Shown: positions 17,080 to 26,014 of the stretch, one piece after another
How positions within the stretch are numbered: the stretch's first letter is position 1
Layout: every line of letters begins with the position of its first letter
Assembly: GCA_016707075.1 (NCBI GenBank)
Contig: JADJII010000011.1
Coordinates: forward strand, 96,404-160,403
Reading direction: 5' to 3'
DNA: 64,000 nucleotides
From: Egaibacter danicus
Lineage (GTDB): Bacteria; Pseudomonadota; Gammaproteobacteria; Burkholderiales; Burkholderiaceae_C
The notes under the pieces: generated by a model
The model's database searches: none
Told to the model about the DNA's origin: nothing
Seen by the model: the letters and a program-made list of their open reading frames with translations, nothing else
Program-made: the position numbers and the translations under genes

Positions 17080-17514
17080 TCAGGCGCTGGCCAGATCGTC
17101 CAGGATGGGGCAATCGGGCCGGTCGTCGCCATGGCAGTGGTGCAGCAGGTTTTGCAGTGAGCGTTGCATGGCCTGCATGGCTTCAATGCGCTGGGTCAAA
17201 TCATCCACATGTTTTTGCGCAATGCGTTTGACGCTGGCGCTGGCGCGGCGCCGGTTGTGCCACAGGTTGACCAGTTCGGCGATCTCGGCCATGGAGAACC
17301 CCAGATCGCGGCTGCGCTTGATGAAACGCAGCGTATGCACATCGGCCTCGCTGTATTGCCGGTAACCACTGTCGGTGCGCGTCACCTGGCCCAGCAGCGC
17401 CAGTGACTCATAGTGGCGCAGCATTTTGGCCGACACACCGGAAAGGCGCGAGGCCTCGCCGATGTTGACCGGGAAGTGGGCCCTGTCGTGGCTGGCTTCA
17501 GGCGGCGACGGCAT
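17080..17514 (-). CDS. cueR: copper-responsive MerR family regulator (CueR-like)
   Basis: This 144-residue MerR-type activator reads NIGEASRLSGVSAKMLRHYESLALL (helix-turn-helix and wing), then a dimerisation coiled coil, then the metal loop HCHGDDRPDCPIL. The two cysteines are separated by seven residues, as in the Cu(I)/Ag(I) sensor CueR. The start lies inside the end of copZ (17-base overlap), so it is translated with copZ. Matching operators lie between copZ and copA. The chosen ATG at 17514 gives a short N-terminal tail (MPSPPEASHDRAH) before the DNA-binding domain. Confidence 0.85.
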   Translation of the reverse strand: MPSPPEASHDRAHFPVNIGEASRLSGVSAKMLRHYESLALLGQVTRTDSGYRQYSEADVHTLRFIKRSRDLGFSMAEIAELVNLWHNRRRASASVKRIAQKHVDDLTQRIEAMQAMQRSLQNLLHHCHGDDRPDCPILDDLASA

Positions 17515-17695
17515 AACCTTCTTCGGCAATGGCTTTGGCCAGCGTTTCGCGGGGCTGGGTGGATTCAACCTGCACCAGGTTCTGGGCCCGGTCGATCTTG
17601 ATCTCGGCTTGCGGGTCGGCCTGCTTGACAGCCCGTGTGACGGCCTTTTCGCAGTGGCCACAGGTCATGCCGGTAACGGTGAAGGTCTGGTTCAT
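17498..17695 (-). CDS. copZ: copper chaperone CopZ-like (HMA domain)
   Basis: This 65-residue heavy-metal-associated domain has MNQTFTVTGMTCGHCEKAVTRAV at the start, with the Cu(I)-binding M-T-C-x-x-C motif, and ends EEGYAVAA. GAGGAAA precedes the ATG. It delivers Cu(I) in the cytoplasm to the CopA ATPase, encoded divergently. It forms a two-gene unit with cueR. Confidence 0.9.
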   Translation of the reverse strand: MNQTFTVTGMTCGHCEKAVTRAVKQADPQAEIKIDRAQNLVQVESTQPRETLAKAIAEEGYAVAA

Positions 17696-17740
17696 GGTGT
17701 ATTTCCTCGGGTAATAGCGTTAAACAGGAGCATAGTCTGA

Positions 17741-17761
17741 ACCTTGCCATGATGGGAGAGT
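17741..17761 (-). promoter_or_regulatory. CueR-type operator facing copZ-cueR
   Basis: ACCTTGCCATGATGGGAGAGT: an imperfect ACCTT/CCC..GGG/AGAGT dyad. On the minus strand TTGACT (a -35 element) overlaps its edge. It shares the 17-mer ACCTTGCCATGATGGGA with the second operator at 17806. Confidence 0.6.
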
Positions 17762-17785
17762 CAAGCAACCCTGCTGTGGCCGGGG

Positions 17786-17799
17786 TTGATCTGGATCAA
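17786..17799. promoter_or_regulatory. perfect FNR-type box in the copZ-copA intergenic region
   Basis: TTGATCTGGATCAA matches the FNR/Anr consensus TTGAT-N4-ATCAA without mismatch. It lies just upstream of the copA -35 element, in a position suitable for activation or repression. Confidence 0.5.
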
Positions 17800-17805
17800 T
17801 GCTTG

Positions 17806-17826
17806 ACCTTGCCATGATGGGAACCA
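17806..17826 (+). promoter_or_regulatory. CueR-type operator and promoter for copA
   Basis: The -35 element TTGACC at 17803 runs into ACCTTGCCATGATGGGAACC, a dyad with a long spacer typical of MerR-family promoters; the -10 would lie around 17828-17833. The copA ATG is at 17843, giving a very short leader. The core 17-mer repeats the operator at 17741. Confidence 0.6.
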
Positions 17827-17842
17827 TTACGCTCTGGGCACT

Positions 17843-20053
17843 ATGACAACTACTTTATCTGCATCTGCAATTGACATCGGTATCGGCGGCATGACCTGCG
17901 CGTCGTGTGTGAGCCGCGTCGAAAAAGCCCTCAAGAAAGTGCCTGGCGTGCAGGAGGCCACGGTGAACCTGGCTACCGAATCGGCGCGCATCGTGGTGGC
18001 ACCGGGCGACAATCTGGACGCGCGACTGCGCCGTGCCGTGCGTGATGCCGGTTATGAGCCCCGCGCCGCCGATGCTGCCGTGATGGAAGAAGACGTTTCT
18101 CCCTGGGCCGGATTCATGCCTGTCGCGGTGGGCCTGGCGCTGTCTGCGCCGTTGGTGCTGCCGATGATTGGTGACTTGCTGGGCAAGCACTGGATGCTGG
18201 CGCCGATCTGGCAGTTTCTGCTGGCGACACCGGTTCAGTTCATTCTGGGTGCGCGCTTTTATAAGGCCGGCTGGCATGCACTCAAGGCGCTCACAGGCAA
18301 CATGGACTTGCTGGTGGCCATTGGCACCACGGCGGGCTGGGCGCTGTCCATGTGGCTCTGGTTGACGGCCGAGCCGGACACCATGGTGCACCTGTACTTT
18401 GAGGGCTCGGCCGTGGTGATCACGCTGGTGATGTTGGGCAAGTGGCTGGAAGCGCGGGCCAAGCGACAGACCACGGCGGCCATTCGCGCCCTGCATGCCC
18501 TGCGGCCTGACGTGGCACACCTGATGGGACCGGATGGCGAGGTGGATGTGCCGGTGGCGGAATTGCTGGTGGGTGACCGGCTGGTGGTCAAGCCCGGTGA
18601 GCGGTATCCGGTGGATGGCACCTTGTTGGAGGGGCACACGCAGGTGGATGAGTCCATGCTGACCGGCGAGCCCCTGCCCGTGGCCAAAGACGCTGGCGGG
18701 GCGCTGACGGGTGGCTCCATCAATGGCGACGGCCGCGTGGTGATGCAGGTGCGTGCTGTGGGCAGCGAAACGGTGCTCTCGCGCATCATCCGTCTGGTGG
18801 AAGACGCGCAGGCGGCCAAGGCACCGATCCAGCGGCTGGTCGATCAGGTGAGTGCGGTGTTTGTACCGGTGGTGCTGGTGCTGGCGCTCATCACGCTGTT
18901 GGGCTGGTGGCTGACTGGCCATTCATTCGAGGTGGCACTGATCCACGCGGTGGCGGTGCTGGTGATTGCCTGCCCGTGCGCGCTGGGGCTGGCCACGCCC
19001 GCCGCCATCATGGCTGGCACCGGCGTAGCGGCGAAACATGGCATTTTGATCAAGGACGCGCAGGCGCTGGAACTGGCGCACAAAGTGGACGTGGTGGCGT
19101 TTGACAAAACCGGCACGCTGACCGTGGGCAGGCCGAAATTGACGGCGCTGTCGGTTGCCGATGGCATGGATGAAGCAGAGCTGCTGCGCGTGGCGGCCAG
19201 CCTGCAAAGCGGCAGCGAGCATCCGCTGGCCCGTGCGGTGGTGCTGGCGGCACAGGCAAAAGGCCTCGCTTTTGAAAGCCCGGACAACGTGCGCGCCGTA
19301 CCCGGCCGGGGCAGTGAGGGAGAGGTGGGGGTGCGCAGTTTTCTGATTGGCAGCCTGCGCTGGATGGACGAGCTGGGCGTTGACGTGCGTTCACTGGCCA
19401 CCCGGGCCGCTGAGCTGCAGGCGCAGGGCGCGACTGTTTCCGCCATGGCCGAGCGCACGACGGAGGGTTTGACGCTGCGTGCCCTGATGGCCTTTGGCGA
19501 CGAGCCCAAACCGGGTGCCAAAGAGGCACTGACGGCCTTGCGTGCGCGGGGCATCAAGACCGTCATGATCTCTGGCGACAACCGGGGTGCCGCCGAAGCC
19601 ATGGCGCGCCGTCTGGGCCTGCGGCCCGAAGAGGGCGAAGTGATGGCCGAGGTGCTGCCGGGCGACAAGGCCGCCCGGGTCGTGGCGCTTAAAGAAGGCG
19701 GTCACACGGTTGCGATGGTGGGTGATGGCGTGAACGACGCGCCCGCTTTGGCCGCAGCCGACGTCGGCATGGCCATGGGCAACGGAACGGACGTGGCGAT
19801 GCACGCGGCGGGCATCACGCTGATGCGTGGCGACCCGTTGCTGGTGGCTGCGGCTCTGGACATTTCAGACCGCACGGTGGCCAAGATCCGCCAAAACCTG
19901 TTCTGGGCTTTTTTCTACAACGCGGCCGGCATTCCGCTGGCCGCACTCGGCTACCTGAGCCCCGTGGTGGCCGGTGCGGCCATGGCGATGAGCTCGGTCA
20001 GCGTGATGAGCAACGCGTTGCTGCTCAAGCGCTGGAAACCACGGAAATCATAG
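17843..20053 (+). CDS. copA: copper-exporting P-type ATPase
   Basis: This 736-residue P1B-1 ATPase pumps Cu(I) out of the cytoplasm. It has one N-terminal HMA domain with GMTCASC (about 15-21), eight predicted helices, an actuator motif (MLTGEPLPV), the membrane copper site CPC in ACPCALGLATP (about 375-385), the phosphorylation motif DKTGT (about 423), the HP motif in SEHPLA, and GDGVNDAPAL before the last helices (with YN and MSS copper-site residues). All catalytic residues are intact. It is divergent from copZ-cueR; the shared intergenic region carries two CueR-type operators and an FNR box. Confidence 0.95.
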   Translation: MTTTLSASAIDIGIGGMTCASCVSRVEKALKKVPGVQEATVNLATESARIVVAPGDNLDARLRRAVRDAGYEPRAADAAVMEEDVSPWAGFMPVAVGLALSAPLVLPMIGDLLGKHWMLAPIWQFLLATPVQFILGARFYKAGWHALKALTGNMDLLVAIGTTAGWALSMWLWLTAEPDTMVHLYFEGSAVVITLVMLGKWLEARAKRQTTAAIRALHALRPDVAHLMGPDGEVDVPVAELLVGDRLVVKPGERYPVDGTLLEGHTQVDESMLTGEPLPVAKDAGGALTGGSINGDGRVVMQVRAVGSETVLSRIIRLVEDAQAAKAPIQRLVDQVSAVFVPVVLVLALITLLGWWLTGHSFEVALIHAVAVLVIACPCALGLATPAAIMAGTGVAAKHGILIKDAQALELAHKVDVVAFDKTGTLTVGRPKLTALSVADGMDEAELLRVAASLQSGSEHPLARAVVLAAQAKGLAFESPDNVRAVPGRGSEGEVGVRSFLIGSLRWMDELGVDVRSLATRAAELQAQGATVSAMAERTTEGLTLRALMAFGDEPKPGAKEALTALRARGIKTVMISGDNRGAAEAMARRLGLRPEEGEVMAEVLPGDKAARVVALKEGGHTVAMVGDGVNDAPALAAADVGMAMGNGTDVAMHAAGITLMRGDPLLVAAALDISDRTVAKIRQNLFWAFFYNAAGIPLAALGYLSPVVAGAAMAMSSVSVMSNALLLKRWKPRKS

Positions 20054-20163
20054 ATTGCTATGACTGTTCGTATCGTGAGACGGGGCTGTATGAGTGAGGT
20101 TTCCTGCGTGGAGCCCCCCCGGCCTCCCGCCCGCTTGCGAGGGCGCTCGCACCAGACTTTTCG

Positions 20164-20553
20164 GTGGGTTGCTACTGCGAGCTGGCCTCCCGTCTTCGCA
20201 CGCTTCGGCCCGTGCCCCCTGCCGTGGCCATCATCGTTGTCTGGATCATCACCGGGCCGCTGTTTGGTTTCAGCGACACCTGGCAGCTGGTGATCAACAC
20301 CGGCACCACCATCATCACCTTCCTGATGGTGTTCCTGATCCAGAACACCCAGAACCGCGACACCGAGGCCATCCAGGTGAAGCTGGATGAACTCATCCGC
20401 GCGACCCGGGGCGCGCACAACGCGCTGCTTGATCTGGAGGAGCTGGAGGAAGAAAATCTGGATGAATTCCGCGCCAAGTACCAGGCACTGGCCAGCGCAG
20501 CCCGGGCCCAGCTGGGCCGGGGCTTCAAGGACACCGACACGCCAGAGCCCTGA
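20164..20553 (+). CDS. low-affinity iron permease family protein, N-terminally shortened
   Basis: The core VVWIITGPLFGFSDTWQLVINTGTT..IITFLMVFLIQNTQNRDTEAIQVKLDELI is the signature of the PF04120 iron-permease-like family. Two membrane helices are followed by a soluble tail of about 60 residues with an acidic LEELEEENLDEF stretch. Family members usually have a longer N terminus with an extra cytosolic segment; here the residues before VAIIVVWI look unrelated (MGCYCELASRLRTLRP), and GTG at 20212 is an equally likely start. The 5' part has probably been replaced or lost. It is co-directional with copA and the hemerythrin-like gene. Confidence 0.65.
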   Translation: MGCYCELASRLRTLRPVPPAVAIIVVWIITGPLFGFSDTWQLVINTGTTIITFLMVFLIQNTQNRDTEAIQVKLDELIRATRGAHNALLDLEELEEENLDEFRAKYQALASAARAQLGRGFKDTDTPEP

Positions 20554-20574
20554 GAAGACGGGCAAGGCTTGACG

Positions 20575-20588
20575 TTGATCTGCGTCAA
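20575..20588. promoter_or_regulatory. FNR-type box upstream of the hemerythrin-like gene
   Basis: TTGATCTGCGTCAA matches TTGAT-N4-ATCAA with one mismatch and is nested in a larger dyad TTGACG-N8-CGTCAA. It lies 53 bases before the ATG at 20641. Confidence 0.45.
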
Positions 20589-20640
20589 GGTTTGAAGTGC
20601 TGGCACATGCCATGCTCACGCGAAATACTGGAGACGCATC

Positions 20641-21225
20641 ATGGCCCACGAAAGCATACGAATCATTCATGACGAACACTCGGCGCTGTCAGCGATGCTG
20701 CGTTCACTGGGCATGATGGTGGAGCGCGGGCCGGGGGATCAGGCAGAGGATTTTTTTGATGTGTTGCGGGCGATGCTGTTCTACATCGACGAGTTCCCGG
20801 AGCGCCTGCATCACACCAAGGAGTCAGACCTGCTGTTCCCGCGTGTGGCCCGGCTGGCGCCCGAGGTCATGGAGACCATTGTGCGGCTGGAAAAAGACCA
20901 TGCGGCGGGTGAATCAGCGGTCCGCGAATTGCAGCATTTGTTGCTGGCGTGGGAGCTGGTGGGTGACTCCAGACGCGTCGCGTTTGATGCGGCGGTCAAA
21001 CGCTACCTGGAGTTTTACCTGGAGCACATGCGGCTGGAAGAAACGGTGATCCTGCCAGCCGCCCAGCGCGTGCTGAGCGACGCCGACTGGAAGGACCTGG
21101 ATGCGGCCTTCGCCACCAATTGCGACCCGCTCACCGGCAAATACCCGCGCGACCCGGCCTACGACCGGCTGTTCACGCGCATCGTGATGCGGGCACCCGC
21201 GCCCATTGGATTGGGCAAAAGCTGA
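20641..21225 (+). CDS. hemerythrin-like domain protein
   Basis: This 194-residue cytosolic four-helix protein has the His/Glu ligand pattern of hemerythrin-like di-iron proteins: IIHDEHSAL (about 8-16), RLHHTKESDLLFP (about 58-70), LEKDHAAGE (about 83-91) and FYLEHMRLEETVILP (about 125-139). Members bind oxygen or NO, or repair iron-sulfur centres. There is no DNA-binding or signalling domain. It follows the iron-permease-like gene and has an FNR-type box upstream, consistent with a low-oxygen or NO role (inference). Confidence 0.85.
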   Translation: MAHESIRIIHDEHSALSAMLRSLGMMVERGPGDQAEDFFDVLRAMLFYIDEFPERLHHTKESDLLFPRVARLAPEVMETIVRLEKDHAAGESAVRELQHLLLAWELVGDSRRVAFDAAVKRYLEFYLEHMRLEETVILPAAQRVLSDADWKDLDAAFATNCDPLTGKYPRDPAYDRLFTRIVMRAPAPIGLGKS

Positions 21226-21229
21226 TCAC

Positions 21230-22348
21230 TCAGGCCAGCATGGGGTAATCGGTGTAACCCTTGGCGCTTCCGCCGTAAAAGGTGGCGCGGTCGGGCAGGT
21301 TGAACGCCTTGCCCTCGCGCAGGCGACGGGTCAGATCCGGGTTGGCGATGAAAGGGCGGCCAAACGCCACCAGATCAGCGCCCTCTGCGAGGGATTGATC
21401 GGATAGTCTGCGGTCATACCCGTTGTTCACCATCCAGGCGCCCTTGCCCCCGGCGTTGCGATAGGCGACGCGCATGGCGTTGTAGTCAAAGGGCTGGTCT
21501 CCCTGCATGTGGTCGCGCGCGCCACCGGTGGCGCCCTCAATGATGTGCAGGAAGGCCAGATTCAGCAGCGCCAGTTGGGCGGCTACGTAATCAAACAGCG
21601 GTTGCGGATGCGGGTCTGCAGCGTCGTTGGCCGGTGTGACAGGTGACAGCCGCAGGCCAACCCGGTCGCCGCCAATTTCCTGCGTGACAGCACGCATCAC
21701 TTCAAGCAGCAGGCGCGCCCGGTTTTCAATCGAGCCGCCATAAAGATCACTGCGGGTGTTGGAGCCCGAGCGCAGAAACTGGTCCAGCAGGTAGCCATTG
21801 GCGCCATGTACTTCAATGCCGTCAAACCCGGCGGCCATGGCGTTGCGCGCGGCGCGGCGGTAGTCATCCACGATACCGGGCAACTCGTCAATGGCCAGAG
21901 CGCGCGGCATGGATGTTTCTTCGAACACCGGTACACCGTTGCGGATGAGCACGGTTTTGGTTTTGGCACGAATCGCTGAAGGGGCCACAGGGGCTTGCCC
22001 GCCGGGCTGCAATTCATTGTGCGAAACCCGCCCTACGTGCCACAGCTGCACCACGATCTTGCCGCCCGCGGCATGTACAGAGTCCGTCACCTTTTTCCAT
22101 GCGGCCACTTGCTCGTTGCTCCAGATGCCCGGCACATCGGCATAGCCCTGCCCCTGGTGGCTGATGGCGGTGGCCTCCGTCACGATCAGCCCGGCGCCAC
22201 TTTTCGGGTCGGCGCGCTGCGTGTAGTAGGTCACCATCAGGTCATTGGGCAGCGCACCGGGGGCGCGGTTGCGGGTGAGTGGCGCCATGACCACACGGTT
22301 GGCCAAATGCATGCGGCCGACTTGCAGGGGATCGAACAGGGAAGTCAT
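21230..22348 (-). CDS. old yellow enzyme family NADH:flavin oxidoreductase (alkene reductase)
   Basis: This 372-residue FMN-dependent TIM-barrel enzyme reads MTSLFDPLQVGRMHLANRVVMAPLTRNRAPG at the start, then VQLWHVGRVSH, ARNAMAAGFDGIEVHGANGYLLDQF (with the H-x-A-N substrate-binding pair), SGSNTRSDLYGGSIENRARLLLEV, and DLVAFGRPFIANPDLTRRL at the phosphate-binding end. It reduces activated C=C bonds (N-ethylmaleimide reductase type). It is convergent with the hemerythrin-like gene, only 4 bases away. The ATG at 22348 gives the usual family N terminus; the longer upstream frame is not conserved. Confidence 0.9.
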   Translation of the reverse strand: MTSLFDPLQVGRMHLANRVVMAPLTRNRAPGALPNDLMVTYYTQRADPKSGAGLIVTEATAISHQGQGYADVPGIWSNEQVAAWKKVTDSVHAAGGKIVVQLWHVGRVSHNELQPGGQAPVAPSAIRAKTKTVLIRNGVPVFEETSMPRALAIDELPGIVDDYRRAARNAMAAGFDGIEVHGANGYLLDQFLRSGSNTRSDLYGGSIENRARLLLEVMRAVTQEIGGDRVGLRLSPVTPANDAADPHPQPLFDYVAAQLALLNLAFLHIIEGATGGARDHMQGDQPFDYNAMRVAYRNAGGKGAWMVNNGYDRRLSDQSLAEGADLVAFGRPFIANPDLTRRLREGKAFNLPDRATFYGGSAKGYTDYPMLA

Positions 22349-22861
22349 CGGTTTACCAGATTTGAAGTTGAAGCCATGAGATGAGGGCTTTCCTGGAAAA
22401 TGCAAGTTTGCAGCTGCCTCAACATACGCGGGACATGCGGCAAGTCTTTTTGCCTGATCTCCCACCCCAATGCCGTCAACAGTCGGGATGTGCCGGTGCC
22501 CTGCTGGCCGATGAGTCCTCTGCCAACCCGCAAGTATCGATTTGCGGTTGGGAACGGGCTGTAGATGCGCAGGCTCGGATGGTCAAGTCGGTGGAGCGGA
22601 TTGCCACAATGGAACAGGCGCGGATGAACCCGGGCGCGGTGGGCACGCTGCTGTATTGCCACCCAACCGGCCAAGCCAATTCGGGGCGTTGTGACCAACC
22701 GGCCAACGGAGGTGGCAACTGGTTTCGCTTCCCGCTCACGTCCCGAAGGGTATTTAGAGGGTCGCAGCCGCTGGATGGTCTCTGACGACAGATGTGTGGG
22801 GTGCACAAATACCGAGGCTCGATTACGATGTGGCAGGTGATTTGAAAACCCTTCCGACAAC
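22349..22861. other. intergenic stretch of about 510 bases without a recognisable gene
   Basis: Frames of 100-178 codons are open on both strands but none has a recognisable motif, a good ribosome binding site or a plausible amino-acid composition (Arg/Pro-rich shadow-like sequence). It separates the divergent old yellow enzyme and DUF1631 genes and may contain their promoters. Confidence 0.45.
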
Positions 22862-24782
22862 ATGCGCATTACCCATTTCAACGGCTTGCAATCCCTGCTC
22901 TACGAGCGAACCCTGGCCGGTGCAGTGACCCATGCCCGGGAGCTGATGCCAAGGCTGGTGGCTGCGGCACGTGAATCCCTGCTCAAGCAGGAGCGCGAGG
23001 TTCGTGGATTGTTCCAGCGCGATTTGATCACCCTGTCACGCACGCTGCTTGACCAGCACGAACCAGTGCTTTGCGAGCGCTGTGTGGCTCTGCTGCTGGC
23101 CGGTTTCTCGGGTGTGACGCCTGAAGACAGCGCTCTTGGGGCTGCAGTCATCGGCGTCATCCTCGCAAGGTAGGGGGCCCCAAGATGGGCAGAACGAACC
23201 GACCGGACGAACGGCCGTGTCGCGAACGCCCGTGCGCGTCAGGGGCGTTCGCGACGATACGTCCCTGACCCTCGAAAAATTGAGAAAACTGTTGTCTGGT
23301 GAGCTTGACCAGCTACCCGTGGCGGTGCAGGAAGAGTCATTTGCTGAGCGGTTCTCGCGCGAGTTTGACCAGCCGCCAGGGCCGCCCGCCGAGGCGCAGG
23401 TTTCGGATTTTTACCCTACCGTGCCAGCGGCCTTTGAAGCCCTGACCGAGATGAAACAGGTGGACAAGGTTCTGGCGGACATCAAAAGCCGCCGGGGCCG
23501 CGATCCGTCGGTGGCGGAGCCAGGTTCTGATGCGGTTCTGGAAACGCTTCGGCGGCAGGCCAAGGGTCTTGGGCAGGCGCTTAGCCTGGAGGTGGTGACG
23601 CTGATGGTTCGCGATATGGCGAGTGATGTGCGCCTGCTTGCACCGATTCAACAGGTCGTCAAGGCGCTGGGTCCGGCGTTGTTGCGCCTTGCGATGGTGG
23701 ACCCGCGGTTTTTCAGCGACAAAAAGCACCCAGCGCGGTCTTTGCTGAGCGAGATGACCGATCGAAGCCTGGCGTTTGAAACGGAAGACGCCATGGGATT
23801 CCAGGATTTCCTGGCTCCCCTGCAGGTGCAGGTTGCCCAGCTGTCGGGCCGGCTAATTGACAACTCAGAGCCTTTTAGTGAGGCGCTGCATGTTCTGGTC
23901 CAAGGATGGGAGCAACGCCGGAAAGATGACAGGATTCAGGTGGACGCAGCAGTGCAGGCGCTGGAGAAGGTGGATGCCCGAAACAGGCACGCGATGACCA
24001 GCGCACAAGAAATTCTCCACAGACCCGATATTGGGCATATCCCGATCCAAGTCGTCGAGTTTTTGCGCGGCCCTTGGGCGCAGGTGATCGCTCATTCCAG
24101 TATGGGCGATACCACGGGTTCTCCCGATCCTGGCGGTTATTCCGAGCTGGTGGGGCGCCTGATCTGGAGTGCGCGGCCCGAATTGACCCGCCGGAGCCCG
24201 GCCGAGCTGGCCGCGCTGATTCCCAAAATGATTGCGAAGCTGCGTGAAGGGCTTGATGCCATTCAATATCCGCCGGAACACACGTCAGCCTTTTTCGACG
24301 TTCTGATGGCGCTGCATCAGCAGGCTTTGCGGCCAGTAAAAGCGGCCGTCGAAGCAGACCAGGCTCCGTCGTCAGTGCCGCCAGCCAATTCCGAGATACG
24401 ACCGCTTCTGGAGGAGGGTGACAACCTTTGGATGGCACCAATGGAAGCTAAAGTCTCGGGGTTCATGGAGTTTACTGAAGGCGATGCGGACTTCGCACAG
24501 AGCAATCTCCCTGCAGCCGCGATGCCACCAGTAGGGTCCTGGGTGGAGCTTAAGGTGAATGACCGGTGGATCAGAACCCAGCTTACCTGGGCAAGCCCGC
24601 ACGGAACACTGTTTCTGTTCACCGGCGCTTCTGGGAATACGCAGTCGATGACCAGCAGGATGCGTGACAAGCTGATTCAAAACGGGCAGCTGCGCATCAT
24701 CGCGGATCAGCCCATGGTCGACGGCGCGCTGGATGCGGTGGCCCGCTCCGCCATGCTCAACAGCGTTGACAATAGGTCATAG
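22862..24782 (+). CDS. DUF1631 family protein, with an apparent frameshift
   Basis: Two overlapping frames make one protein of about 640 residues. Frame A (22862-23173) gives a helical N terminus (ELMPRLVAAARESLLKQ, LFQRDLITLSRTLLDQHEP). Frame B (open before 23136, to 24782) gives the rest, ending with VGSWVELKVNDRWIRTQLTWASPHGTLFLF, the PilZ-like C-terminal signature of DUF1631 proteins. A one-base change between about 23110 and 23170 joins them. DUF1631 proteins (600-800 residues, betaproteobacterial) are uncharacterised. A second view is that frame B starts on its own at 23136, but the continuity of the N-terminal pattern favours one gene. Confidence 0.65.
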
Positions 24783-24789
24783 GTGACGT

Positions 24790-24831
24790 TGCCCTTTGTG
24801 CAATATGAGTGAGCAGCTACAAAACTCATAG
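24790..24831 (+). repeat. palindromic intergenic repeat, shortened copy R7
   Basis: TGCAATATGAGTGAGCAGCTACAAAACTCATAG keeps the core and the closing arm but lacks most of the left part. The GTG start codon of the MFS gene lies at its right edge. Confidence 0.55.
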
Positions 24832-25995
24832 TGAATAGAGCGCCCCTGACTGAACAGCACACCCTCTGGCTCGCGCTCGCGCTGTCTTTGGGCGCGGCCG
24901 TGTCGCTGGGCGTGACGCGGTTTGCTTACGGCCTGCTGCTGCCCACCATGCGCACCGATCTGGGCTGGTCTTACACACTGGCGGGGGCGATGAACACGGC
25001 CAATGCGCTGGGTTATCTGCTGGGCGCATTGGCCACGCCGCGGCTGATGCAGCGGCTGGGGCCTGCGCGGTTGTTGCTGGGTGGTGCGCTGCTGGCCAGT
25101 GTGTTCATGGTGTTGAGCGGTTTCTTTGTTGATGCCACGCCGCTGCTGGTGCAGCGCCTGCTGGCGGGGGTGGCGAGTGCGTTTGTGTTCATCGCCGGGG
25201 GTTTGCTGGCCGCCCAGCAGCCGCAGCGCAGTGGCTTTTTGTTGGGGCTGTATTACGGCGGCACAGGGTTTGGCATCGTGTTGTCGGCGCTGTTGGTGCC
25301 GGTGGTGCTGGAGGCTGCGTCTGCCCGGCCGCACGGCTGGGCCTGGGCTTGGTGGGCGCTGGCGCATCTGAACGCGCCCACAGCACCGACAAATTCTGCG
25401 ACCAACACCACGACGGCAAGTGAAAAAGAGCCGAGCCCGCAATATTTCGCCTGGCCCGACTTTTCGTATTCGCTGGCGGGCTACACGCTGTTTGGCGTGG
25501 GCTACATCGGCTACATGACGTTTGTGATTGCGCTCTTGCGTGAGCAGGGCGCCAGTGCCAGTGCGATTACGCTGTTTTACGCGCTGCTGGGCGTGGCGGT
25601 TGTGCTGTCGTCGCGCATTTGGGCGGGGTTGCTGGACCGCTTCAAGGGCGGGCAGGCGCTGGCGATTCTCAATGGCTTGCTGGGGTTGGCGACGGTGCTG
25701 CCCGCGCTCACCTCGGCGTGGCCGGTGGTGCTGGCTTCGGGCCTGCTGTTTGGCGGGGTGTTTTTGTCAGTCGTGGCGTCCACCACGGCGCTGGTGCGGC
25801 ACAACCTGCCCGCAAAGCGCCTGGGCGACGGGCATCAGCGCGTTCACGGTGGTGTTTGCGGCCGGGCAGATTGTGGGGCCGACCATCGTGGGGCTGATTG
25901 CCGACGGGCCCGGTGGCTTGTCTCGCGGGCTGGTGTTTTCAGCCGGGGCGCTGTGGGTGGGGGCCGCGCTGGCGTGGCGGCAACGGCCCCTTTGA
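24831..25995 (+). CDS. MFS transporter (YbfB/YjiJ-like), with an apparent frameshift
   Basis: Twelve-helix major facilitator of about 388 residues. The N terminus SLGVTRFAYGLLLPTMRTDLGW and GAMNTANALGYLLGALATPRLM is typical of YbfB/YjiJ-like permeases, whose substrates are unknown. After LVRHNLPA the first frame degenerates; the adjacent frame continues SAWATGISAFTVVFAAGQIVGP to a stop at 25995. An extra A in the AAA run near 25820 accounts for it. A Thr/Ala/Glu-rich loop (about 182-202) separates the two halves. It starts with GTG at the edge of a palindromic repeat. Convergent with the GST gene. Confidence 0.75.
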
Positions 25996-26014
25996 ACAGC
26001 AGTGCTGACGGACC

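Noticed and set aside
22381..22785. 134-codon plus-strand frame and an overlapping 178-codon minus-strand frame
   Set aside because: No recognisable motif, no ribosome binding site and biased composition on both strands; both look like chance frames in GC-rich DNA.
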